Source: JBBAAP01 sp043808305 (lineage in GTDB: Bacteria > Planctomycetota > MHYJ01 > JACQXL01). From it: a stretch of 11,039 bases of DNA. Made by a program: the position numbers and the translations under genes. The notes beneath the pieces are model-generated. The model made no database searches, was not told the origin of the DNA, and worked only from the letters and a program-made list of their open reading frames with translations. Location of the stretch: assembly GCA_043808305.1 (NCBI GenBank), contig JAZDFB010000099.1:1-11039 (forward strand). The letters are read 5' to 3'. Position 1 is the stretch's first letter, and every line of letters begins with the position of its first letter. Shown here piece after piece: positions 1 to 6,579 of the stretch.

Positions 1-60
1 GACTGGGGCGTGGACGAGGCGGGCATGTTATATCTGGAAGCCCGGGTCGCGGAAGCGTAG
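1..60 (+). CDS. 3' end of an unidentified gene (partial)
   Basis: The first 60 bases are open in frame 1 and encode 19 residues (DWGVDEAGMLYLEARVAEA) before a TAG stop at 58-60. Fifteen of the 19 sense codons end in G or C, which is a coding-like bias and resembles the ligase gene more than the AT-richer HEAT gene. The start lies outside the window. The tail is acidic and probably helical, and I do not recognise a family from it. The gene converges on the minus-strand HEAT lipoprotein gene, with 114 bp between the two stop codons. Confidence 0.45.
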   Translation, partial: DWGVDEAGMLYLEARVAEA

Positions 61-128
61 CCGCGGATGGGAATAAGAGTTGATAGAGTCTAAATGGTTT
101 GTGGGGTCTATGGAGTCTAATTAATCTA

Positions 129-155
129 ACTCTAAAAACTCTATAGACTCTATAA
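129..155. repeat. Three tandem 9-nt units after the HEAT gene
   Basis: On the plus strand this reads ACTCTAAAA / ACTCTATAG / ACTCTATAA, so each 9-nt unit begins with ACTCT (AGAGT on the minus strand). The array starts 20 bp downstream of the HEAT-gene stop codon. The rest of the 61-174 spacer holds more scattered agtct/agact words but no GC-rich hairpin with a T-run, so I cannot call a classical terminator. Similar 9-nt-period arrays follow the ligase and tlpA-like genes. Confidence 0.6.
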
Positions 156-174
156 ACTTTTAAGACTATTTAAA

Positions 175-3100
175 CTATTTAGACTTATCGTCGACTTCGA
201 TGCCGAGCTCTTTGAGCGCCGCACGGGCACGGTCCGCGATATCACCCTCCCACTTTAAGAGTAGTTTTATATCCGCTATTGCTTTTGCCGGTATTTTATC
301 CTTGGCGCCTAATTCTACCAGGACCATTGCCGTAACACCACGGATTATCTTGTCATCGTCATCTAAAAGTCTGACTAATTCAGGGACGGATTCTTTAGCG
401 CCAAATAGCCCTAATGCCTTAACAGCCGAACCGCGAACTGTTGGGTCATTATTCTGTAATAATCCGGTAATGGCCGGGATAGTTTTTTTAGCGCCAAGTT
501 TACCCAATGCCTCAACAGCCCGCCAGAGAACCTCTGAGTCATTATCCTGTAATAGTTTGGTGATTTCCGGGATAGCCTCTTTAGCGTTAAGTTCCCCCAA
601 TGTATAGACAGCCGACTTACGAACCCTTGGGTTATCATCCTGTAATAATGTAGTAATCTGCGGGATTGCCTCCTTAGCGCCAAGTTCCCCCAATGCATAA
701 ACAGCATACTCGCGAACCCCTGAGTCATTGTCCTGTAATAGTTTAGTAATTTCAGGGATTGATTCTTTAGCACCGAGTTTACCCAAGGCATAAGCAGCCC
801 GCAGGCGAATATAGGTATTATCCTGTAATAATCTGGTAATCTGGGGAATAGCCTCTTTAGCGCCGAGTTCTGCCAATGCTTCAGCCGCCGCCGCCCGGAC
901 TTGCATGTCTTCGTCCTGCAGCAACGGTATAAGGTATGGCACCGATTCTTTTGCTTCTATCTGGCCTAAAGAACAAGTCGCATTCATACGGACGAACCTA
1001 TCCGAGTCTTTAAGGGCTTGGACTAATTCTGGGATTGCGCTTTTTGCATCGAGTTTACCAAGTGCCTCGGCGGCTGCTTCACGGAGTTTATCATCAGGTT
1101 CATCTTTAAGGAATTTTATCAGTTCCGGGATTATTTCTTTGATATCAAAATTTGCGAGGACCTCAGCCGCCTTTGCGCGAACCCATGAGTTATTGTCTTT
1201 TAAGGCTTCCATTATCTCGGGTACCGCCTCACGGGCGTCAAGTTTACCTAAAACATCTATGGCTGCACGGCGGGTATCACTATCACTGTCATTCAGCATT
1301 TTTATTACTTCATGGATGGCCTCTTTTGCCTTGATACCAAGGTTGCTAATGGCATACACTGCTGTACGACGGACAGAGGCATCACTATCCGATAAGCGTT
1401 TAATTAGTTCTGAGATGGACTCTTTGGCCGATTCATCCTCGGCACTTTCAAGTCTGCCCAGCGCCGTAGCAGCGGCTCCGCGGATAAAACAGTCTTCGTC
1501 ATTCAAGAGTTTCGTAATCTCCGGTATGACTTCTTTATCGCCAATGTCTGCGAGCGCGTCTACCGCATAAGAACGTACCGAACGGTCATTATCTCTAAGG
1601 AGTTTGATTAATTCCGGAATAGATTCTCTCGCTTTAAGACAGCCTAAACCGTAAGCGCCTGTTAAACGGTTAGCAGGATTCGTATCTTTCAGTAATTCCA
1701 TCAACTCAGGTATCGCCTCTTTGGCACCCAGCCAACCGAGGTTAAAAGCGGCCGACATTTGCACCATAGCGTCTTTATCCTTCAGGCACTTAATTATATC
1801 CGGAACGGCTTCCAGCGCTTTGATGTCTCCAAGCGCCTGAATAGCACCCAAACGAATACCGGCCGTTTTATCATTCAAGAGGTTTATCAGTTGCGGAACG
1901 GATTCTTTCGCCTTAATTGCGCCTACTGCTCTAATAGCGGCCTCCCGCACCGCAGGGGAATCATCGCTCAGTAATTTTATTAGTTCGGGTATTGCTTCTT
2001 TAACACCAAAGGTTCCGAGGGTTATAGTGGCTTGTTTACCCACATCTTTATCATTCAAGAGTTCTATCATTGCGGGGATGGATTCTAAGGCTACAAGTTT
2101 GACGAGTGTCTCAAGGGCGGATATACGTATATTAGCATCGCTATCTTTAAGAAGTTTTGTTATTTCCGGTATAGCGTCACGCGCATTCATCCGGCCTAAA
2201 TTATAAAGGGCGGATTCACGAATCTCGTTTGCTTTATCTTGCAGGAGATTGACTAATTGCGGTATAGCCTCTTTTGCTCTAAGCCTATCTAAAGCGTTGA
2301 TCGCATATATGCGCACCTCGTTATTCTCATCCTGTTGGGCAACTTTTATTATTGCCGGGACAGCGGTATTCGCCTGAATCTCGCCCAGATAATAAAGCGC
2401 CCATTTGCGGGTATCCACATATTTATTTCCCAGAAGTTTTATCAGGTCAGGTATAAATTCTTTGAGCCCGAATGTTCTTAGCGCATCCTGGACGGTTTGG
2501 CGCACATTGTCGTTCTCATCATTGAATAGTTTTAATATCTCGGGGATAGTTTCTCGGGCATTGAGTTTGACAAAGATATTAACGATATTACAACGTCCAT
2601 ATGTCTCACATTGGGGGATAAGATTTATTAATTCGGGGATGATTTCCTTGGTGGCAAAACGGTAAACGACTCTTCCGGCTAAGCGAGGTGTATACCAATC
2701 TTTGTCTTTCATTAGTTTTAAGATATGCGGCAGCGCTTCTGGGACAGGACGGCACCATGGCGCCGGACTATCATAAAAAGTGCTTTCTTCTTTTAAATGA
2801 TCACCGTTGCAAATCTCCAGAATCATCCGCTTTTGCAGAGCATCTAATCCTTGTCCGCCATCAGCTAAGATTTCGCCTATTATAAAAGCCAAGTCATCAT
2901 TGGTTACAATATCTTTATATTTATAGTTAAGAGGTTTATTTTGGCTGAACACCTCCAATAGTTCGGTTGTTTGTGCAGTTATTTCTAACAGCAATTCGTA
3001 CTTTCCCGTTGTGTCCAGACAAACTAAATCAGTGTAAATATTAGGAAATTCCTTTATCAGCCCATCTGAGAATTTAATTCTCTCTTTTAGTTGTTTTATT

Positions 3101-3309
3101 CTTTCTTCAATATCAGCCGGTATGGCATAGGATGGTTTTTTCTTTTCGGTATTGCTACGCTGATTTGATTGGGATAACTTTTTTGGAGCGTTATAAGGCG
3201 GTTTTATTTGCGTTGGAGGGGTTGCCGACGCTTTATTTCCTTCTTCCGACTTGCCACAACCGGTCAGAAGCATCAATATCAACAGGGCAGTAAGGATGAA
3301 TTGTTTCAT
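175..3309 (-). CDS. Giant HEAT-repeat lipoprotein
   Basis: A 1044-residue exported protein. The N-terminus is a lipoprotein signal peptide with lipobox L15-T16-G17-C18, so the mature protein should be lipid-anchored at Cys18. Residues 20-65 form a Pro/Lys/Ser-rich linker, and residues 66-189 are a less repetitive, mostly helical segment. From about residue 190 to 1035 there are about 27 tandem helical repeats of roughly 31 residues, with a core like AKEAIPELIKLLxDxDxxVR followed by xxAxxALGxLG. This is the HEAT / PBS-lyase-like class. Such solenoids usually act as protein-binding scaffolds; no catalytic motif is seen and the partner is unknown. Repeats 20-25 are the most alike, which suggests recent growth of the array. 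The start is the only ATG that gives a complete signal peptide. It has no convincing Shine-Dalgarno sequence, and a promoter lies directly against it. Family confidence is high; the specific role is unknown. Confidence 0.9.
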   Translation of the reverse strand: MKQFILTALLILMLLTGCGKSEEGNKASATPPTQIKPPYNAPKKLSQSNQRSNTEKKKPSYAIPADIEERIKQLKERIKFSDGLIKEFPNIYTDLVCLDTTGKYELLLEITAQTTELLEVFSQNKPLNYKYKDIVTNDDLAFIIGEILADGGQGLDALQKRMILEICNGDHLKEESTFYDSPAPWCRPVPEALPHILKLMKDKDWYTPRLAGRVVYRFATKEIIPELINLIPQCETYGRCNIVNIFVKLNARETIPEILKLFNDENDNVRQTVQDALRTFGLKEFIPDLIKLLGNKYVDTRKWALYYLGEIQANTAVPAIIKVAQQDENNEVRIYAINALDRLRAKEAIPQLVNLLQDKANEIRESALYNLGRMNARDAIPEITKLLKDSDANIRISALETLVKLVALESIPAMIELLNDKDVGKQATITLGTFGVKEAIPELIKLLSDDSPAVREAAIRAVGAIKAKESVPQLINLLNDKTAGIRLGAIQALGDIKALEAVPDIIKCLKDKDAMVQMSAAFNLGWLGAKEAIPELMELLKDTNPANRLTGAYGLGCLKARESIPELIKLLRDNDRSVRSYAVDALADIGDKEVIPEITKLLNDEDCFIRGAAATALGRLESAEDESAKESISELIKRLSDSDASVRRTAVYAISNLGIKAKEAIHEVIKMLNDSDSDTRRAAIDVLGKLDAREAVPEIMEALKDNNSWVRAKAAEVLANFDIKEIIPELIKFLKDEPDDKLREAAAEALGKLDAKSAIPELVQALKDSDRFVRMNATCSLGQIEAKESVPYLIPLLQDEDMQVRAAAAEALAELGAKEAIPQITRLLQDNTYIRLRAAYALGKLGAKESIPEITKLLQDNDSGVREYAVYALGELGAKEAIPQITTLLQDDNPRVRKSAVYTLGELNAKEAIPEITKLLQDNDSEVLWRAVEALGKLGAKKTIPAITGLLQNNDPTVRGSAVKALGLFGAKESVPELVRLLDDDDKIIRGVTAMVLVELGAKDKIPAKAIADIKLLLKWEGDIADRARAALKELGIEVDDKSK

Positions 3310-3314
3310 AACGC

Positions 3315-3344
3315 TTTATATACCAAACCTGCCAGTCCTGTCAA
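3315..3344 (-). promoter_or_regulatory. Sigma-70-type promoter of the HEAT gene, probably leaderless
   Basis: On the minus strand an exact TTGACA (3339-3344) is followed by either TATATA (3317-3322, 16-bp spacer) or TATAAA (3315-3320, 18-bp spacer). The ATG is only 5-7 bp beyond the -10 element. Initiation about 7 bp downstream of the -10 would fall at or next to the A of the ATG, giving an mRNA with almost no leader. That agrees with the absence of a Shine-Dalgarno sequence. The motif match is direct; activity is inferred. Confidence 0.65.
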
Positions 3345-3384
3345 GGGAATAATTTAGGAAGCCTGAATAGTCCGAAGAGTCTAA

Positions 3385-3411
3385 CTTTGCGCTCTTTGTG
3401 TTCTTTGTGGT
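3385..3411. repeat. Three tandem 9-nt units after the ligase gene
   Basis: The plus strand reads CTTTGCGCT / CTTTGTGTT / CTTTGTGGT, three near-identical 9-nt units. The array ends 4 bp from the ligase stop codon at 3416-3418. It fills most of the 3' half of the 106-bp spacer between the ligase and HEAT genes. The remainder of that spacer holds the HEAT-gene promoter. No rho-independent terminator is evident. Confidence 0.7.
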
Positions 3412-3415
3412 GAGT

Positions 3416-6367
3416 TTATTTGGTAATTTCAGGTATCGGCACATCCGGCGCTAATTGCCGGACCTTGGCCGCCATTTCCGACGCCTCTTTGGGCTTGCCC
3501 TTTAGCCGGTAGAAGTTCATCATATTGTAATAGCCGAGGTAGTCGTTGGGCTTGTACTTTATCAGCATCTGGTTGGTGCGCTCGAATAACAGCTCCTGGT
3601 TGGGCTCGCGCATAATCTCCCAGCCGCTCTTGTGCACCAGCCCGGCCTGGTAATAATATTCCACCGCTTTGTTGATGTCCTGCTTGTCCAGATATATGTC
3701 GCCCAGATGGCTGAAGGTCTCGGAGAATTCGGGGTCTATTTTGGCGGAGGCCTGGTATTTTTCTATTGCCTTGGCCAGGTCGCGCTGTTCGTAATAGGTC
3801 TCGCCCCATTCGTTCATCAGCGAGGGATTGTGCGGGCTGAGCTCGCAGGCGATTTGGTAATACTTATGCGATTCCCGGTAGCGTTCGTCTCGCTCGGCCG
3901 GCGTGGCCGCGGACTTGGCCCAGACCCGGTAGAACCTGCCGATATTAGCGTTGCGGGTGGGGCTGAGCTTCTCGTATTCGATGGACTTGAGCAGGTATTT
4001 GTTGCACTCGAATAGGAACTCGGCCCGTTTCTTAGTATCCCTTTCGGTATAGTATTTTTCCATATAGACCCGGGCGATGGATGCGAAGTAGTAGCTGTTG
4101 TCCATGGAATGCTTGACGGCTTCCTGGTAGTGGTAAAGCACCGTGTCCCACTGCTTTGACTTTTCGTTGGACGCGCCGATTTTGTATAGGATATTGCCGC
4201 GGATGGGGTCGATGTTGGTATAGAATATGAAAAGCAAACCGGCGATGATACTGATTACGGCGATGCCGATGGACGAGGATTTTACTATCACAGTTTTACT
4301 GGATTTTTCCGGCTCAGATGGTTGACCCAGAATTGCCCAGGCCAGGGCGATTATGCCGGCCAACAGCCAGGCGCCAAAAAATGTGATGGTGTCTATAGGT
4401 GAACTGAGCGGCGGCAGGAAGGAAAAGAGTATGAACCCGAATATGACGGTGACGACAGCCGCGGCAATTGCGGCTGTAATGGTTGAGCTCAGCTTTATTC
4501 CGGTGATGAAATACCAGGCCGCGGCCAGTGACAGCCAGCTCAGGCCGAGCAGCATAATCGCCCGGGTTATCTGGCCCGATGTCTCCACTAAGTATTGGAA
4601 GAAGAACAGGTCGAAAGCGAATATGGACAGAATCAGAAGGCCAAGTACTAAGAGACAAGAGACAGGAGACAAGTAGGTCTGCTGTTCTTTACATGCCCTT
4701 ACAGGAGGCTCTGCACTCTCTTGTTTTATGTCCCTAGGGGAGGCTTCGCACTCTCTTGTTGCTGTAATAAGGACTGCCAGCAGTATCCAGAAATATGTCC
4801 TTGAGGCGGTCAGGTCGATGCCGAACTGGGTTTCAATAAAGTGTCCGATAATGGCGCTGAAGATAGCGATGGCTATGAGATACGAGTAGCGAGAAACTGG
4901 CAACGGATAGGGAAGGATGTCGGTTTTCCGCCCCGACGCGGAGTTTATCCCGCCCTTGGCGGGAGTCGGGACGCAGTTTATCCTGTAAGGGCTCACGCTT
5001 CGCAAGAGACTGATAAACAGATATATTATGCTTCCCATAACCAGTCCTATTGGCACGCCGATGGAGGAATAGATAAAAGAGCCCTGGAACAGATAAGGGA
5101 TTATGATGCCGCTGATGCCGCCCAGAGCCAGCAAGGTTATTAGGACTATTGCTTTAGGCAAGCCCGTCCCGTCCAGCGGGACTGATAGGGGCTTGGTGGT
5201 GACGAGGTTGAGATACTTAAAGAATCGGAAGATAACCCCGCCGAATAATAGCAGGTACAGTATGGCGCCGATAATGCCGTTGGTGATGAGTGTGTCGAAC
5301 AGCTCGTTATGCGCCCGGTCCGGGAAGGCTATCTTGTGCTCGCTGCGGACCAGTTCAGGCGGGGTGTATTTATGGTAGGGGATGAACATATTCTCCGGCC
5401 CGTAGCCGATCAGGGCGCGGCCGGTGTCGGACTTGACCATATTGGTCACGCCCTCCCAGATTAACAGCCTGACCCGGGCGGCCGGTTCTTTGGATTCGAA
5501 TATCTGGCCGAATCTGCCGAACATAGGCTTGATGCCGGACAGCGGAGAATTGGGGATATTCAGGAGTAGCAGGAACCCGATCAGCAGGCTGGCGCCGGCG
5601 TAAGCGGTATAGATTATCCATTTCCGTCCGTATATGACAGCGCTTAGTGTTATAAAGAAGAACAGTCCGGCCATCAGGCCCAGGAACGGGCCGCGGCTCT
5701 GGGTCATCCACAGGCTGAGTAATTGCAATATTAACAATACGGACAGGATAATATGCTTGGCCCGGATTGGTCGTCCGAAATCGCAGATCAGAGCCGCCAG
5801 CGTTATGGGGATGACCATAATCAGGTAAGACCCCAGGAATATCGGGTTGCCCAGGGTCGAGCCGATACGGCGCGAGAAGTCGGTGTCCCAGGTGAGTGGG
5901 TCGAGCTTGAGCTTCTGGGCAAAGCCGTAAAATAATATGGGGATGCTGGTCAGGATGATGGTGGTGATTATCCGGCTTGTCTGGTCCGTGGATTTAAGCG
6001 ATACCAGCGTGATGATGAATATGGCAAAATAGCCCAGCAGGGTATAGGTTCCCTGTCCACGGGAGTAGCTTCCCCACCAGCTGGTATGGAACGATACGCC
6101 GACGATGCTGGAAAACAGGTAGCTGGCAAACAGCAGTATCGTTACGGCCGAAATCCAGTTAAGCCATTTGGTGTTTTTACTGCCGGACTCGGCTTTCCTG
6201 ATGATAAATGCCATAAGCATTACTATGGCTATGGAGCGGATGAGGGCGCTTTTGTCCGGGTCAAATACTGTGTTGGAGTGGTAGTTGAAGAACAGCGGAG
6301 CGATAATCAGCGCCAGCAGCCAGCAAGCCTCTATGACCTTATCGCAGAATAAACCGACTTTAGACAT
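3416..6367 (-). CDS. O-antigen ligase/polymerase-like membrane protein with C-terminal TPRs
   Basis: A 983-residue inner-membrane protein. Many hydrophobic segments lie between residues 12 and 715. The Wzy_C/WaaL-like core is at about 205-385: WMTQSRG with R225, a RVRLLIWEG segment (R298, R300), a GYGPENMF segment near 321, a long periplasmic loop, and RAHNELFD with H353 followed by NGIIGAILYLLL. Conserved Arg and His residues of this kind are essential in characterised WaaL ligases, which move a polysaccharide from an undecaprenyl carrier to an acceptor. Residues about 730-975 carry TPR-like repeats, clearest at 850-910, probably a protein-binding tail. Whether it acts as ligase, polymerase or protein O-glycosyltransferase cannot be decided here. 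Extramembrane loops at 391-405, 463-486 and 537-570 are encoded by palindromes and tandem repeats and look like insertions. The ATG has no Shine-Dalgarno; a TAAGAT (6374-6379) sits 6 bp before it with a poor -35. Confidence 0.87.
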   Translation of the reverse strand: MSKVGLFCDKVIEACWLLALIIAPLFFNYHSNTVFDPDKSALIRSIAIVMLMAFIIRKAESGSKNTKWLNWISAVTILLFASYLFSSIVGVSFHTSWWGSYSRGQGTYTLLGYFAIFIITLVSLKSTDQTSRIITTIILTSIPILFYGFAQKLKLDPLTWDTDFSRRIGSTLGNPIFLGSYLIMVIPITLAALICDFGRPIRAKHIILSVLLILQLLSLWMTQSRGPFLGLMAGLFFFITLSAVIYGRKWIIYTAYAGASLLIGFLLLLNIPNSPLSGIKPMFGRFGQIFESKEPAARVRLLIWEGVTNMVKSDTGRALIGYGPENMFIPYHKYTPPELVRSEHKIAFPDRAHNELFDTLITNGIIGAILYLLLFGGVIFRFFKYLNLVTTKPLSVPLDGTGLPKAIVLITLLALGGISGIIIPYLFQGSFIYSSIGVPIGLVMGSIIYLFISLLRSVSPYRINCVPTPAKGGINSASGRKTDILPYPLPVSRYSYLIAIAIFSAIIGHFIETQFGIDLTASRTYFWILLAVLITATRECEASPRDIKQESAEPPVRACKEQQTYLSPVSCLLVLGLLILSIFAFDLFFFQYLVETSGQITRAIMLLGLSWLSLAAAWYFITGIKLSSTITAAIAAAVVTVIFGFILFSFLPPLSSPIDTITFFGAWLLAGIIALAWAILGQPSEPEKSSKTVIVKSSSIGIAVISIIAGLLFIFYTNIDPIRGNILYKIGASNEKSKQWDTVLYHYQEAVKHSMDNSYYFASIARVYMEKYYTERDTKKRAEFLFECNKYLLKSIEYEKLSPTRNANIGRFYRVWAKSAATPAERDERYRESHKYYQIACELSPHNPSLMNEWGETYYEQRDLAKAIEKYQASAKIDPEFSETFSHLGDIYLDKQDINKAVEYYYQAGLVHKSGWEIMREPNQELLFERTNQMLIKYKPNDYLGYYNMMNFYRLKGKPKEASEMAAKVRQLAPDVPIPEITK
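4651..4673. repeat. Period-7 repeat inside the ligase gene
   Basis: The plus strand reads AGAGACA / AGAGACA / GGAGACA and then AG, three 7-nt units. It is translated on the minus strand as part of residues 565-574 (around LSPVSCLL), at the edge of a membrane segment. A 7-nt period cannot preserve a peptide repeat, so this is DNA-level repetition within coding sequence. Confidence 0.6.
4691..4760. repeat. 35-bp tandem duplication inside the ligase gene
   Basis: Bases 4691-4725 and 4726-4760 are adjacent copies of a 35-bp unit, matching at 27 of 35 positions. The last 22 bases of each copy match at 20 of 22. Because 35 is not a multiple of three, the copies are read in different frames on the minus strand: one gives TRECEASP, the other KQESAEPP. 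Both stay open. They encode the hydrophilic loop at residues 537-560 between two membrane segments. Confidence 0.7.
4932..4983. repeat. Palindromic element with flanking direct repeats, inside the ligase gene
   Basis: The centre is a perfect hairpin, TCCCGCC-ctt-GGCGGGA (4948-4964). A wider CCCGAC/GTCGGG pair lies at 4932-4937 and 4965-4970. Near-identical direct copies of a GACGC..AGTTTATCC word lie at 4935-4950 and 4970-4983, differing by a 2-nt gap. On the minus strand it encodes the loop around residues 463-480 (VPTPAKGGINSASG), which has no place in the ligase fold. It looks like a small inserted repeat that kept the frame open. Confidence 0.6.
5166..5182. repeat. Small GTCCCG/CGGGAC palindrome inside the ligase gene
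   Basis: A perfect 6-bp inverted repeat, GTCCCG-TCCAG-CGGGAC. It is translated on the minus strand as part of SVPLDGTG (residues 395-402), a short loop between membrane segments. The TCCCG...CGGGA core is shared with the palindromes at 4948-4964 and 8346-8363. Confidence 0.5.
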
Positions 6368-6378
6368 AAATCAATCTT

Positions 6379-6513
6379 ACCACGAAAGCCCGAAAGTAAG
6401 GAAACACTAAGAGTTTTAACAGGGAACTAAAGAGACTTTAAAATAAAATCTCGTGCAGTCCCTGTTAGATAAAAAGTATTTTTCTATTTTCGGTATTTTT
6501 GAGTTTTCGTGGT
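6379..6513. repeat. Nested inverted repeats in the tlpA-ligase spacer
   Basis: Three inverted repeats are nested around one centre. The outer arms are ACCACGAAA (6379-6387) and TTTCGTGGT (6505-6513), 9 bp and perfect. The middle arms are TAACAGGGA (6417-6425) and TCCCTGTTA (6459-6467), 9 bp and perfect. The inner arms are GAGACTTT (6432-6439) and AAAATCTC (6444-6451 region), 7 of 8 pairing. Together they fill most of the 212-bp spacer (6368-6579). A transcript of either strand could fold into a long interrupted stem. There is no open frame, and the T-rich stretch near 6470-6500 is not placed like a terminator tail. It could be a MITE-like remnant, a structured leader of the ligase mRNA or a 3' processing element. 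Confidence 0.55.
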
Positions 6514-6528
6514 ATAATAAAATAGTGT

Positions 6529-6555
6529 TCTCAGAGTCTTCAGAGTCCTCAGTGG
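6529..6555. repeat. Three 9-nt units after the tlpA-like gene
   Basis: The plus strand reads TCTCAGAGT / CTTCAGAGT / CCTCAGTGG. The third unit has diverged. The array lies 24 bp downstream of the stop codon at 6580-6582. The AGAGT core recalls the array after the HEAT gene, which has AGAGT on the opposite strand. Confidence 0.6.
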
Positions 6556-6579
6556 TTCAATATGGCCCAGGCCGTGCGG

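Noticed and set aside
129..155. The tandem 9-nt array read as a small CRISPR-like array
   Set aside because: The units are contiguous with no spacers, only three copies, and no cas gene is present.
905..1570. A 221-codon plus-strand open frame within the HEAT gene
   Set aside because: It is antisense to the 31-residue repeats and its Ser/Ala-rich product is the mirror of that repetition; there is no Shine-Dalgarno or known domain.
6513..6518. TATAAT on the plus strand in the tlpA-ligase spacer
   Set aside because: No -35-like hexamer lies 15-19 bp upstream (tcggta/cggtat), and no plus-strand gene follows.
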